In this document: in pieces, positions 52,729 through 63,400 of the stretch
Numbering within the stretch: position 1 is the first letter of the stretch
Layout: every line of letters begins with the position of its first letter
Assembly: GCF_026241895.1 (NCBI RefSeq)
Contig: NZ_JAPJIV010000008.1
Location: 177,451 to 241,450, forward strand
Direction of reading: 5' to 3'
Origin: Pseudomonas sp. RIT-562
GTDB taxonomy: Bacteria; Pseudomonadota; Gammaproteobacteria; Pseudomonadales; Pseudomonadaceae
DNA: 64,000 nt
Notes under the pieces: model-generated
Database searches by the model: none
What the model was told of the DNA's origin: nothing
The model's input: the letters and a program-made list of their open reading frames with translations, nothing else
Translations under genes and position numbers: made by a program

Positions 52729-53996
52729 CAGCTCCTGGTTTGAACGTCGGCTGTCGGGTGCTCCGACCCGGCAGTGTGTTGCGCGCCTCGGGCGAGGCGC
52801 TTGGCTTGGTACATGGCGGCATCGGCGGCATCCAGCAGCGCGCCGGGGGTGTTGCCATGATCGGGGAAGACGGCGACGCCGATGCTGAGGGAGGTCAACA
52901 CCTGGCTGTCGCCGGGCAAAGGGATTGGCACTTCCATGCTGGCGAGGATTTTTTCGGCGATACGCTCGGCGTCGGCGGTCTTGTGCAGTGGTGTCAGCAA
53001 CACGGCAAACTCGTCGCCACCCAGGCGCGCCACCAGGTCCTCTTCGCGCAACTGCGCGCGAACCCGGTCGGCAACGGCGACCAGCACGGCATCGCCGGAA
53101 GCGTGGCCGAAGCTGTCGTTGATTTCCTTGAACCGGTCGCTGTCGAGAAACAGCACCGCGACGCGCTCATTGAGCTTGCTGGCATTGCGTAGCGCGCGCA
53201 GCAGCCGGCCTTCGAAGAACGCTCGGTTGGGCAACCCGGTGAGGCTGTCATGATTGGCCAGGTGAGCGAGGGTTTCGTTTTCGGTTTGCAGATGGGTCTG
53301 CCAGGACTCGAGCTCGTCGAGCAGGGCATTGAAGTCGTTGCCCAGGTTATCCAGTTCGGCAATCTGCGCCGGCGGCACTCGGCGGTCGAACGCTCGTTCG
53401 CTGCGGGCGGCGTGCGCCACGCGGGCCAGGCTGCGCAAGGGCCCGGTAATGCCGCGCAGTTGCCGGCGCGCCAGGTACAGCGCGACCCAGGCACTGATGG
53501 CCGTACACAGGATAATCCCCATCAAGCCGCTGAGCAGGAAACGTAACAGGCTGCCACCGTGACCGGTAAGCTCGATGCTGCCGATTTCGCGGCCCTGATG
53601 GACGATCGGCATGCTGATCGGCTTCTCCAGGAAGGTCTTGGCGATCTGCATTTCCAGGTCGGAAAACAATCCGGTTTCCGGTCGCTGCCAGCGCGCCAGC
53701 AGGCGCCCCTGATGATCCAGTACCTGCGCATCTGCCACTTCTTCGGTGGACGCGATCAAGGCCAGCGCTTCGGTGGCGGCGGACTTGTCGTTGAACACCA
53801 CTGCGGCTTCGACGGTGTAGTTGATCGACCGGGCGATCAGGTGCAGGTTGTGGTCGGCATACACTCGCAGCGCCAGGACTCCCAGCAGTGTCAGGGAAAC
53901 ACTGGCCATGGACACGCCCACCAGCGCGACGATCAAATGACCACGGCCAAGCACCGAGCGCAGCGTCGGACGGGTGCCAGGCTTGAACAGGCTCAT
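52728..53996 (-). CDS. yfiN: membrane diguanylate cyclase YfiN
   Basis: The protein has 422 residues from ATG 53996, which overlaps the yfiR stop as ATGA. The longer open frame is antisense to yfiR. Two membrane helices (about 19-41 and 150-175) flank a periplasmic PAS-like domain. A HAMP domain follows, then a GGDEF domain with HDSLTGLPNRAFFEGRL and the active-site GGDEF at about 326-330. It makes cyclic di-GMP and is held off by YfiR. The output is biofilm and persistent small-colony growth in related species. Confidence 0.95.
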   Translation of the reverse strand: MSLFKPGTRPTLRSVLGRGHLIVALVGVSMASVSLTLLGVLALRVYADHNLHLIARSINYTVEAAVVFNDKSAATEALALIASTEEVADAQVLDHQGRLLARWQRPETGLFSDLEMQIAKTFLEKPISMPIVHQGREIGSIELTGHGGSLLRFLLSGLMGIILCTAISAWVALYLARRQLRGITGPLRSLARVAHAARSERAFDRRVPPAQIAELDNLGNDFNALLDELESWQTHLQTENETLAHLANHDSLTGLPNRAFFEGRLLRALRNASKLNERVAVLFLDSDRFKEINDSFGHASGDAVLVAVADRVRAQLREEDLVARLGGDEFAVLLTPLHKTADAERIAEKILASMEVPIPLPGDSQVLTSLSIGVAVFPDHGNTPGALLDAADAAMYQAKRLARGAQHTAGSEHPTADVQTRS

Positions 53997-54568
53997 GACG
54001 CCGCCGGCTTGCGGCGCGACAGTTGCAGCACGCTTGGATGGATGCGCACTCCACTGCGGGCGACCGAGTCGAGGTTGACCTCGAAGGACACCTGATCGTC
54101 GCTGACCTGCAGGCAGAACAGGCTGCCGACTGTGCATTGATCGTCGGCTTCGCTGATGCTCAATATCGGACGCCCCGCCAACGCGGCAAATAGCTGGCTG
54201 CGTTCATTGCCGCTCAGCTTGCCGATATACACCGCATCACACTCACTGGGGATGGACGGGTTCTGGGCGAGGAAGCGGCGCACCGTCACCGGTCGGCCAG
54301 TGGCCTGGGTGGTGCCTTTGACCAAGTCGTCGGTGTATTCGGTGGGGCCGACGATGCACAGGCGCAATTGCGCCGGTTCGACTGGCCAGCGGGCGTAACT
54401 GAGAATGCCGAGAACGACCTGGGTCACTGCTTTGGCCCGTTGCTCGGCCATGCTCTGCGGACCCTGCGCCTGAGCGCATACGAAGGAGGACAACAAACAG
54501 AGAATCCCGGCCAGCAGTATTCGCTTGCAGACAAACACGCGCCCTGTCGTCCGGACGGCCACCTTCAT
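53993..54568 (-). CDS. yfiR: periplasmic repressor YfiR
   Basis: This 191-residue protein has a signal peptide (RILLAGILCLLSSFVCAQA). Cysteines at 71, 110, 145 and 152 match the two disulfides reported for P. aeruginosa YfiR, so redox control is likely conserved. It binds the periplasmic part of YfiN and represses c-di-GMP synthesis. It is the first gene of the yfiRNB operon. Confidence 0.94.
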   Translation of the reverse strand: MKVAVRTTGRVFVCKRILLAGILCLLSSFVCAQAQGPQSMAEQRAKAVTQVVLGILSYARWPVEPAQLRLCIVGPTEYTDDLVKGTTQATGRPVTVRRFLAQNPSIPSECDAVYIGKLSGNERSQLFAALAGRPILSISEADDQCTVGSLFCLQVSDDQVSFEVNLDSVARSGVRIHPSVLQLSRRKPAAS

Positions 54569-54667
54569 TCAGGGATTCTCTTGATCGAAGCGAAATGATG
54601 CCGCAACGATAGCACAGCGCCTTATCGCCAGCGAGACCGGCCCCTACGGCAAGTCGGCCAGTTTCCG

Positions 54668-56770
54668 TTACGGGCCGGGGGCTTCATCCAGTTCGAGCAT
54701 CAAGCCACTGAGACGCTTGACCTTGCGCCGCACCGCCTCTTCGAACACGCCGGAACGTGGTTCGATCAGCGTGAACCAATTCTTTGCCCGGGTGATCCCG
54801 GTATAAATCAGCTCCTTGGTGAGGACCGGATTGAGGGCGTCCGGGAGGATCAGCGCGGTGTGGGCAAACTCCGAACCCTGGGATTTGTGCACCGTCATGG
54901 CGTACACGGTTTCGACGTCATTGAGCCGGCTCGGCAACACAAATCGCACGCCGCCCTGACCATCGTTGCGCGGGAATGCCACGCGCAGCACCTGCTTTCC
55001 GGCTTCCGGCCCCTCGCGTTCGGGCAGCTTGAGCGCGATGCCGATGTCGCCGTTCATCAACCCCAAGCCGTAGTCGTTGCGCGTCATCAGCACTGGCCGA
55101 CCTTCGTACCACTGCTGATCGTTATCGATCAATCGGGCCTTGAGCAGTGCGGCGGTCACTCGCTGGTTCAGGCCTTCCACGCCCCAGGGCCCCTTGCGCA
55201 CGGCGCAGAGCAGCTGGAAGGCATCGAACGCCTGCAGCACCTGGCGAGCCCACTCGGTCCAGCACGGATCATCGAGGGGGCGACCCAGCGTCGGGCGCTG
55301 CTGGCGCAGCAGGCTCAGGTAATGCCGATAACCTTGCGGCCCATCGCCGTGACCTTCGAGCAGCAAGCGTTCCAGCGCCCGGTCCTGTTCGCCTTTGAGT
55401 GACAGGCCGAATACGTCGTCATGACGGCGGGCGGCCAACAGGTTGCGCGCCTGTTCGGGCTGCTGCTGATTAACCCAGCGAGCCAGCTGGCCGATGCCGC
55501 TGCCCTCACCGAACCGACGAGAATGACGCAACATCACGACTTGCTGCGCCAGCGGATGAACGCCCAGGGTGTCCTCATGCAGGTCGCTGTTGGCCAGGCT
55601 TTCGCCACTGATCTGTTCCAGCCACTGGCGAGTCTGCGGGCTGTACCAGCCGGCCTCCGCGTCGCGGCACAGATCGCCCAGCACGGCGCCAGCCTCTACC
55701 GACGCCAGTTGATCCTTGTCGCCCAGCAGCACCAGGCGGGCATGCGCCGGCATGGCATCGAGCAGGTTGGCCATCATCTCCAAGTCAATCATCGACGCTT
55801 CATCCACCACCAGCACATCCAGTGGCAGGCGGTTGCCGGCGTGATGACGGAAGTGCCGAGTACCGGGCCGGCTGCCAAGCAGGCGGTGCACCGTGGTGAC
55901 GTCCGAGGGGATTTTCTCCCTGACCGCTTCGCTGACTTGCAGCGTCCTGACCTGCTGGCTGATGGACTCCGTCAAGCGCGCCGCGGCTTTGCCGGTAGGA
56001 GCGGCAAGACGGATGCGCAGCGGCTGGCCCGCTTCCACTGCGGGAGCCTGGAGCAACGCCAGCAAACGTACGACAGTGGTGGTCTTGCCGGTACCGGGCC
56101 CACCGGTGACGATGCTGAATGCGCTGCGGATTGCCAGGGCGCAGGCGAGCTTCTGCCAGTCGATTACTTCACCAGGCCGGGCCGGGCCGAACAGGCCGGT
56201 GAGACGCTGGCTCAGGTCCGCCGGGGCCTCTTCCTGATGAGCCAGGCGCTGGCGCAGGGACAGGTCGATGCGTCGCTCATAGGTCCAGTAGCGCCGCAGA
56301 TAAAGGCGTTTACCCGACAATACCAAGGGCCTGTGTTGCGCATCCTCGCGCCCATCGGCTGCCAACGCGACCAGGGGACTGCCAGCCAGCACCTTGCACC
56401 AGTGAGCACCGTCGAGCGCCTCGAGCAATTGCGACGGCAACAGCATCGAGCCGCCTTGCACATCGCCCTCGGGTGGCAGGGACAGGGCGAAGTCCGGCTC
56501 TTTGAGCGTCTCGTACAGGTCCAGGCACACGTGCCCATGGCCCAGCTGGTGGCTGGTCAACGCGGCCGCCAGCAAGACCAGTGGATCGTCTTCGGGTGCC
56601 AGCTCATGCAGGAAAGCCACGAACGCCTTGTCCAGTGCACGCAACCAGCCCCGCTCGACCCAGCGCGTGAGCAACAGCAGCAGGTCGTCGGCGCGGCTCA
56701 ACGGGGCGAGGTCGGCCAGGCTTTCAGCCGCCAGCGCAGTGGGCAGCAAATCGGCGAAGGTGCGACTCAT
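54668..56770 (-). CDS. recD: exodeoxyribonuclease V subunit alpha (RecD)
   Basis: This 700-residue superfamily 1 helicase has Walker A IVTGGPGTGKTTTVVRL (about 216-228), a motif-II-type DEASM (LVVDEASMIDLEMM), LLGDKDQLASVEAGAVLGDL and the C-terminal MTVHKSQGSEFAHTALILP. RecD is the fast 5'-3' motor of RecBCD and is needed for its nuclease activity. The start overlaps the recB stop by 4 bp. It is the last gene of the recCBD operon. Confidence 0.97.
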   Translation of the reverse strand: MSRTFADLLPTALAAESLADLAPLSRADDLLLLLTRWVERGWLRALDKAFVAFLHELAPEDDPLVLLAAALTSHQLGHGHVCLDLYETLKEPDFALSLPPEGDVQGGSMLLPSQLLEALDGAHWCKVLAGSPLVALAADGREDAQHRPLVLSGKRLYLRRYWTYERRIDLSLRQRLAHQEEAPADLSQRLTGLFGPARPGEVIDWQKLACALAIRSAFSIVTGGPGTGKTTTVVRLLALLQAPAVEAGQPLRIRLAAPTGKAAARLTESISQQVRTLQVSEAVREKIPSDVTTVHRLLGSRPGTRHFRHHAGNRLPLDVLVVDEASMIDLEMMANLLDAMPAHARLVLLGDKDQLASVEAGAVLGDLCRDAEAGWYSPQTRQWLEQISGESLANSDLHEDTLGVHPLAQQVVMLRHSRRFGEGSGIGQLARWVNQQQPEQARNLLAARRHDDVFGLSLKGEQDRALERLLLEGHGDGPQGYRHYLSLLRQQRPTLGRPLDDPCWTEWARQVLQAFDAFQLLCAVRKGPWGVEGLNQRVTAALLKARLIDNDQQWYEGRPVLMTRNDYGLGLMNGDIGIALKLPEREGPEAGKQVLRVAFPRNDGQGGVRFVLPSRLNDVETVYAMTVHKSQGSEFAHTALILPDALNPVLTKELIYTGITRAKNWFTLIEPRSGVFEEAVRRKVKRLSGLMLELDEAPGP

Positions 56771-59700
56771 AGCAATTCTCCCTGTTCCCAGGCGGGTTCG
56801 GCCTTGGGCTCTGGCTTGCCCTGGAACAGGCGGTCAAGGCGCTCGATCAACTCCCGTGGCGGACGGGCGAAGTAGACCCCCTGGCTGGCTGCACGAGTGC
56901 CGCGCAGGAACAGGTACAGGGCGCCGCCAACGTGCCGGTCGTAGTCATAATCGGCCAGACGCGCTTTCAATTGGCGATGCAAGGCCAGCAGGTACAGCAC
57001 GTACTGCAGGTCATAACGATTGTCGAGGATCGACTGTTCCATCGCTTGCCCGGTATAGGCCGAATCATCGACGCCCAGCCAGTTGGATTTGTAGTCGGCC
57101 ACGTAATACCGCCCCTCGTGTTCGAACGTCAGGTCGATGAAGCCCTTGAACATGCCGTTGAGCATCACGGGTTCGGCCGCTACCCGCGCGACTCCGTTGT
57201 GAGTGTATTGGCGTACCAGCTCGTCGAGCTTCAGCACGTCGACCTTATGGCTGGCGAACCAGAACTCCATCTCGACCCGGTACTGGGTCAGGTGCTCGAA
57301 CACCACCGGCGCCTGTCCGTTGCCCAGGTGCAATGGCGACTTCAGCAGGTGCTGCAGCCAGTCACTCAAGGTGCTAATCCAGCCTTCCCAACCACGCCGG
57401 TTGCAGCGCCGCGCGATGGCGTCCTCAACCGCTTGCGGGGCTGCGGAAAAACCTTCGCCTCCGGCCCATTCCAGCAGGCCGTGGAGGAAGGTGCCGGGGC
57501 CTGGGCCGCGAGGGAAACGATGGATGTCGGCGCCACCGGCCGCGACTTCACGCGGCGCATTGGGATCGAGACGCTCGTCGTCGAACAGTTTTTGCGCCTG
57601 CGGGTTTTCCGGGGCCTCGTCGCTACCGATGCTCAGGCTGTCGCCGATACGTAAAGCGCTGTAGGAAGCGATCCACCAGTTTTCGCTGGCACGCCGTGTG
57701 GGCATCAGCGCTGCGAGCAGTCGCGCGTCGTTGTGCGGCGCCTGGTAGTGCTCGGCGGTCGCAGGCGGTACCGCGCCGTAATGCACGGCCGGGCAATCCT
57801 GCTGCAGGTCCTCCAGCCAGCGTTGCAAGCCGGCAGACTCCGCCAGCATGGCCCCCCCGCCCAGCAGGTAACCCAGTGCCGAGAGGTGCAGCACCGAGCT
57901 GTTGTTATTGCCCCGCTTGAGATCGGTAACGCCGAGCCAACAGGCGTGCTGCGCCCGAGTCAGGGCGACATACAGCAAGCGCAGGTCCTCGGCCAGGCGC
58001 TCGGTATCGGCCAGCGCAATCAGCTCGGCAGTCGGTTTGAGCGTCACCTGCGCCTTGCCGGTGGAGTCGTGGTAATGCAACGGCAGGCGACTGCCATCCA
58101 CCGGTTTGGCCGAGCAAATGAACGGCAGGAACACCAGGGGATATTCAAGGCCCTTGGATTTGTGGATGGTCACCACCTTGACCAGTTGCTCGTCACTTTC
58201 CAGGCGCAGTATCTGCTCTTCCCCCGCCTGGCCGGATAACGCCAGGTGTTCAGACAGGTGTCGAATCAGCGCCTGCTCGCCATCGAGTTCGGCGGCAGCC
58301 TGTTGCAGCAATTCGGACAGGTGCAACAGATTGGTCAGGATCCGTTCGCCGTCGCTGCGCGCGATCAATGTCTGCGGCAACTTGAAGTCGTGTAGCAGGC
58401 GTCGCAGCATCGGCAACACCCCCTGTTTGCGCCAGAGCTCGCGATAACCACGGAACTGCATGACCCGCGCTTCCCACGCCAGCTCGTCCTGGTTGAGCCG
58501 CTCCAGTTCAGCCAGTGACAGGTTCAACGTGATGCAGGCCAATGCGGCGCGTAGTGGGCGCTCGACGTCCGGCTCGGCGCACGCCTTGAGCCAGGACAAC
58601 AGGTCATGGGCTTCCTGGGCGGCGAACACCGAGTCCTTGTCCGAGAGGTAGACGCTGCGTACGCCACGGGCCGCCAGCTCGGCTCGGACGGCTTGGGCTT
58701 CTTTGCCGTCGCGGACCAGAATGGCGATATCCGCTGGCAGCAGGCCTCTGAAATCCTTGCCCTCCTGCTTGAATCCCGACTGTTGCTGCTGACCGCTGTT
58801 GAGCAGCGCAGTGATTTCAGTGGCGCAGGCTGCGGCCAATTGCTTGCGGTAGACCGCGCCGGACAGCGGTTGCTCGGAAGGCAGATGCCAGACGTTCAGA
58901 GCCGGCACGAGGCGGCCATCTATCTGCAGCACTTCCTTGCGGCCCTGGGATTGCACCGGCAGAAATGGCACGGGGTTATCGCCATTGTTTTCTCGGAACA
59001 GGAACGCCCCGCGTCCCAGCTCCCGAGACTCGGCGCGTTCGAACACATGATTGACCGCGTCGACCATGCCGTGGCTGGAGCGGAAGTTGGTGCCCAAAGT
59101 ATGCAGCCGCCCGGTGGTGGCTTGGCGCGCACGCAGGTAAGTATGGATATCGGCGCCTCGGAAGGCGTAGATCGCCTGCTTGGGGTCGCCGATCAGGAAC
59201 AGGCCGCACTCGGGGTTGTTGTCTTCAATTCGATAGATGGTCTCGAAGATCCGGTACTGCACCGGATCGGTATCCTGGAACTCGTCGATCAATGCCACCG
59301 GAAACTGCTCGCGAATCAGCGTGGCGAGGCGCTCGCCTCCTTCGGCTTGCAAGGCGGCATCGAGGCGCAGCAGCATGTCATCGAAGCCCATCTCCGCACG
59401 CCGGCGTTTCTCTTCTTCGAACCGTGCGCCGACCCACTGGGCAGCATGTTGCAGGACTGCAGCATCGGGCGTGGGCAGGCCATCCAGACTGGCTTTGAGC
59501 TTAGGCATCGCGTCCAGCCCCGGATGACTTGGCACTTGGCCTTTCCAGGCTTCGGCCATGCCGTCCGGGGTCAGGCGCGTGAAGCCGGTGCCGATGTCGA
59601 GTTGCTCCAAGGATTCGTCGGCGGCCCAGGCCTGGATCTTTTCAAACCAGGGTTCGAAGTAACGGGCCTGCATCTTGCGCCCATCGACGCTCTTGCTCGC

Positions 59701-60456
59701 GACGCCTTGGTGACAGATGGCAAGCAGCTCCTGAGCCCATTGAGCCCAGGGCATTTTCAGCTCAAGCAACGCCGCCCGCCGCTCCTGCAGGCATTCGGCA
59801 ATCAGTTCTGCGGGCTCCTTGCCGGCCGTATTATCGCGTTCGCTGGAGAACAACCCGCGCACGCGTGGCAACAACGCTGCCGGGCCGCCCCAGTTTCCGC
59901 GTACCCAGCTCAGCGCGTCGCCTTGCATGGGGTAGCAGAACAGTCGCCAGTAGTCGCGCAGGACCTCACCGAGCAAATCGCTGTGGTCGGTTTCCAAGCT
60001 CTGGGTAAACAGGCTGCCACTGTCGAACGCGTGCTCGCGCAACATGCGCTGGCACCAGCTGTGGATGGTCGAGACAGCGGCTTCGTCCATCCACTGCGCG
60101 GCGATGTCCAGGCGGTTGGCACAGCCGGCCCACTGCTCCTGCGGATAGTCTTCACGCAGGTCGCCTATCAGGGAGTCTGGCGCAGTGATTTCATCGCGGA
60201 AAAAACGCGCAGCTTCGGCCAGGCGCGTGCGGATGCGTTCGCGCAGCTCCTTGGTCGCCGCGTCGGTGAACGTCACTACCAGGATCTGCGGCGGCAGCAG
60301 CTCACGCCCGAAGCCGGCGGACTCGCCACCGTGGCCAAGGACCAGGCGCACGTACAATGCGGAGATGGTGAAGGTCTTGCCGGTCCCGGCGCTGGCTTCG
60401 ATCAGTTGGCTGCCGCGAAGCGGAAAGGCCAGGGCCAGGGGAGTCTTGTCGGTCAT
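56767..60456 (-). CDS. recB: exodeoxyribonuclease V subunit beta (RecB)
   Basis: This 1229-residue protein has Walker A ASAGTGKT at 21-28, the helicase motif VALIDEFQDTDPVQYRIF, and VVTIHKSKGLEYPLVFLPF. A C-terminal nuclease domain carries the RecB motif YYVADYKSNWLG with catalytic Asp/Lys. RecB unwinds and cuts DNA ends and loads RecA after a Chi site. It overlaps recC and recD by 4 bp on each side. Confidence 0.97.
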   Translation of the reverse strand: MTDKTPLALAFPLRGSQLIEASAGTGKTFTISALYVRLVLGHGGESAGFGRELLPPQILVVTFTDAATKELRERIRTRLAEAARFFRDEITAPDSLIGDLREDYPQEQWAGCANRLDIAAQWMDEAAVSTIHSWCQRMLREHAFDSGSLFTQSLETDHSDLLGEVLRDYWRLFCYPMQGDALSWVRGNWGGPAALLPRVRGLFSSERDNTAGKEPAELIAECLQERRAALLELKMPWAQWAQELLAICHQGVASKSVDGRKMQARYFEPWFEKIQAWAADESLEQLDIGTGFTRLTPDGMAEAWKGQVPSHPGLDAMPKLKASLDGLPTPDAAVLQHAAQWVGARFEEEKRRRAEMGFDDMLLRLDAALQAEGGERLATLIREQFPVALIDEFQDTDPVQYRIFETIYRIEDNNPECGLFLIGDPKQAIYAFRGADIHTYLRARQATTGRLHTLGTNFRSSHGMVDAVNHVFERAESRELGRGAFLFRENNGDNPVPFLPVQSQGRKEVLQIDGRLVPALNVWHLPSEQPLSGAVYRKQLAAACATEITALLNSGQQQQSGFKQEGKDFRGLLPADIAILVRDGKEAQAVRAELAARGVRSVYLSDKDSVFAAQEAHDLLSWLKACAEPDVERPLRAALACITLNLSLAELERLNQDELAWEARVMQFRGYRELWRKQGVLPMLRRLLHDFKLPQTLIARSDGERILTNLLHLSELLQQAAAELDGEQALIRHLSEHLALSGQAGEEQILRLESDEQLVKVVTIHKSKGLEYPLVFLPFICSAKPVDGSRLPLHYHDSTGKAQVTLKPTAELIALADTERLAEDLRLLYVALTRAQHACWLGVTDLKRGNNNSSVLHLSALGYLLGGGAMLAESAGLQRWLEDLQQDCPAVHYGAVPPATAEHYQAPHNDARLLAALMPTRRASENWWIASYSALRIGDSLSIGSDEAPENPQAQKLFDDERLDPNAPREVAAGGADIHRFPRGPGPGTFLHGLLEWAGGEGFSAAPQAVEDAIARRCNRRGWEGWISTLSDWLQHLLKSPLHLGNGQAPVVFEHLTQYRVEMEFWFASHKVDVLKLDELVRQYTHNGVARVAAEPVMLNGMFKGFIDLTFEHEGRYYVADYKSNWLGVDDSAYTGQAMEQSILDNRYDLQYVLYLLALHRQLKARLADYDYDRHVGGALYLFLRGTRAASQGVYFARPPRELIERLDRLFQGKPEPKAEPAWEQGELL

Positions 60457-63400
60457 GCGCGCGAGTCCTCGCTATTCAAGGAGCGCCATGGGGCTTGCAG
60501 CAGCGGTCGGTATAACGCATCGCACCATCCGGGAAATGATTCATCGGCCATGAGCGCGTCGTAATCCTTGAACTGCCGGGCCAGCGCCGCACTTTCGCGT
60601 CGCTCGCCATCAGTGGTCAGGCCATCACCTTCGTAGGCTTTGCGAGCGGCGGCTTCGGCCTTTACCGGATCGGTTTGGCCGAGCCAGGCAAACGCCGTTT
60701 TTACCGCAATCGGCAGTGGCTGGCGCATCCCGGTTTTCCAGGCCAGCAGCAAGTCGCCGAGAATACCCATCGCCTGTGACTGCTCGATTGGAGCCAACAG
60801 CAGACTGTCGTCGCTGGCCACCAGAGCGGTGGTCATGGGCCAGCCGCTCGCGCAGGCCACCAAATGGTTGACCCAGGGCCGCGTGAGCAGATGCCATTTG
60901 CGCGCCTTGATTCCACCAATGCTATTGGGGATGGTCGTCACCGCCAGCAAGCCGCCGTCTGCACGCTGATGCAGGCCGCTTAGCCAGCCTTCCAGGCGCA
61001 GGCCTTGCGATTCGAGATTGATCGGCAACGCACTGGCGAGCGGAGTCGGCCACAACGTTAGCAGCTGCTGGTAGCGCAGCAGCAAGTCCGGTAGCGGCTC
61101 GATCAACTCCCGTTGCAGGTATTCGCCAAACCCGGCCATGGGCAGCAGGCCACTGTTCTGCAGGCGGATGGCGTGCGCAGCCAGGGTCTGATCGGCGAGT
61201 TCGGGTTGGCCCAGCGCCGCTTCCAGCAAGCTGTCGCTGAGGCTGTAGCGTTGCAAGGCATCGAGGACAAAGGGCTCTTCATTGGCCAAGGGCGCTTCGG
61301 CCGCTTCGAAGAAGATCTTCAAGCGCTGGCTGAAGAAGTGCCGCACCGGGTTACGCAGGAAATCCTGAAGTTGCCCCAGGCTCAGCGGCTCTTCCTGGGT
61401 GTAGGGTTCGAGGGTCTGGAAATCTGCGACCGCAGCAGTGGCTTGGTGGAGGGTCTGCCATTCGCTGGCATAGCTGAACAGCTCATCGCCCTCATGGAAG
61501 TAGCGGGCACTGAAAGGCTGTAGCGGATGCTCCTGGGTCATGGCTGCAAGCAGGTCCTGAGCCTCATTCGCCAAATGCCAACCGTTGGCGAGGTGATCGC
61601 GAAGCTGGCCGATCAGCACCGAAGCCGGACGTTCGCTGTTGTCGCGAATGCTGCGGCCCACCCAGCTGATGTACAGCTGATCACGGGCCGACAGCAGTGC
61701 TTCCAGCAAGAGGTAACGGTCATCTTCGCGCCGGGACCGATCGCCGGGGCGGTAGTCGCTGCCCATCAGGTCGAAGTCCAGCGGCGGCTGTGCGCGCGGG
61801 TAGTCGCCGTCATTCATACCCAGCAGACATACCAGCTTGAACGGGATCGCACGCATGGGCATCAAGGTGCAGAAGTTGACCGCCCCCGCCAGGAACCGCT
61901 GGGACAAGCGCCCCTGATCCAGGCCCGCAAGCCAGGCTTCGCGAACTACGGTGAGCGGCAACGGATCATGCAGTGCGACCGACTCACACGTCTCCAACCA
62001 GGTTTCGCGCAACTCTTCCAACTGGGCGAGCAGGTAGTCGTCGTGCTCGTTGCTGGCCTGGAAAAACAGCTGGATCAACGCTTGCAGGCGTAGGCCCCAT
62101 TGCCCCGGAGCGGCAGGAGACGCCAGTTCCCTGTGGGCGATTTCCAGTGCATCCAGCAGCGCGACCAGCGGGCCGATCAACGCGGCATCCAGCCCACCTA
62201 TCTCGTCATAGGGTTCGATGCCGCCATAGGCACTTGAGCTACCCACCGCGTAACCGAGCAACATCCTGCGCAAGCCGAATCGCCAGCTGTTTTGCTCAAG
62301 CTCTGACGGCAGGCCGAGACTGGCGCGCTGCTCGGCGTTCATGCCCCAGCGGATGCCGGCGCCTTCGATCCAGCGATGCAGGGTCGGCAGGTCACGCTCC
62401 TCGACACCAAATCGCGCACGCAGCGCAGGCACGTCCAGCAGATCGAGAATTTCACTGACGGGGAACCGACTGTCCGGCAGTTTCAGCAAATGCTCTACGG
62501 CGATCAGCAATGGATCGCGACCGCGTTGGCCCTGATCGGCGAGGGTGAACGGAATGAAGCGCTGATCCCGATGTTCCAGCTGACCGAATACCGCGCGGAT
62601 ATGCGGAGCATAGCTGTCGATGTCCGGCACCATGACGATGACGTCGCGAGGCCGTAGATCAGGATTTGCACTGAAGCGCGCGAGCAGTTGGTCGTGGAGG
62701 ATTTCGACTTCCCGCTGGGCACTGTGGGCGATCTGAAAACGAATTGACTGGTCATGCTGCAGATCGACGGCCGGCCAACGCTCGCGGGTTTCACCCAATG
62801 GGCGCAATTCGAGGATGTCGTCCTGCAGTTGATTGAGCATGTTCAGCGGCTCGCTATCGCTGAACAGGTCGATACGACCGTCGCGAAATGCCGAGCGATA
62901 GCTGTTGGGATCGTCGTAGCTGTCGAGCAGGTTGATGTAGTCGCGACCTTGCTTACCCCATGCCGCCAGCAATGGATGCGCATGCTGATGGAGGGTTTGC
63001 GGGTCGAGTACAACGGGCATGCCATGCTTGCGTGCCTGGCGCTTGTATTGGTGCCGCAACAGGTCTTTATCGGCGACGATGTCTGCCCAATGGTGACGAC
63101 ATGGGTTGTGCACGCACAGCAAAACCTGGCTGAACCGGGCCAGCCCGGCCAGTGCTTCCAGGGCTTGGGCAGGCAGCGAGGAAATGCCGAATACGATCAC
63201 CCTTGAAGGCAATCCGGCAGGCGCTTCGTCCAGGCTATTGATACGTTCGATGAACCGTTGATGGACGCCCGCACGGCTCTGCGCCATGCCCTGTTCACCC
63301 ACATCCAGCAACAGTGCACGCCACAACTCCGCTTGCCAGGCGTTGGCCGGGGTCAGCGGCTTGGCTTCGCCACGTCCGTTGCGCAATTGATGTCGACCTT

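Noticed and set aside
58606..60564. 652-residue open frame on the plus strand
   Set aside because: It is antisense to recB, whose helicase and nuclease motifs are clear. Long antisense frames are common in GC-rich DNA.
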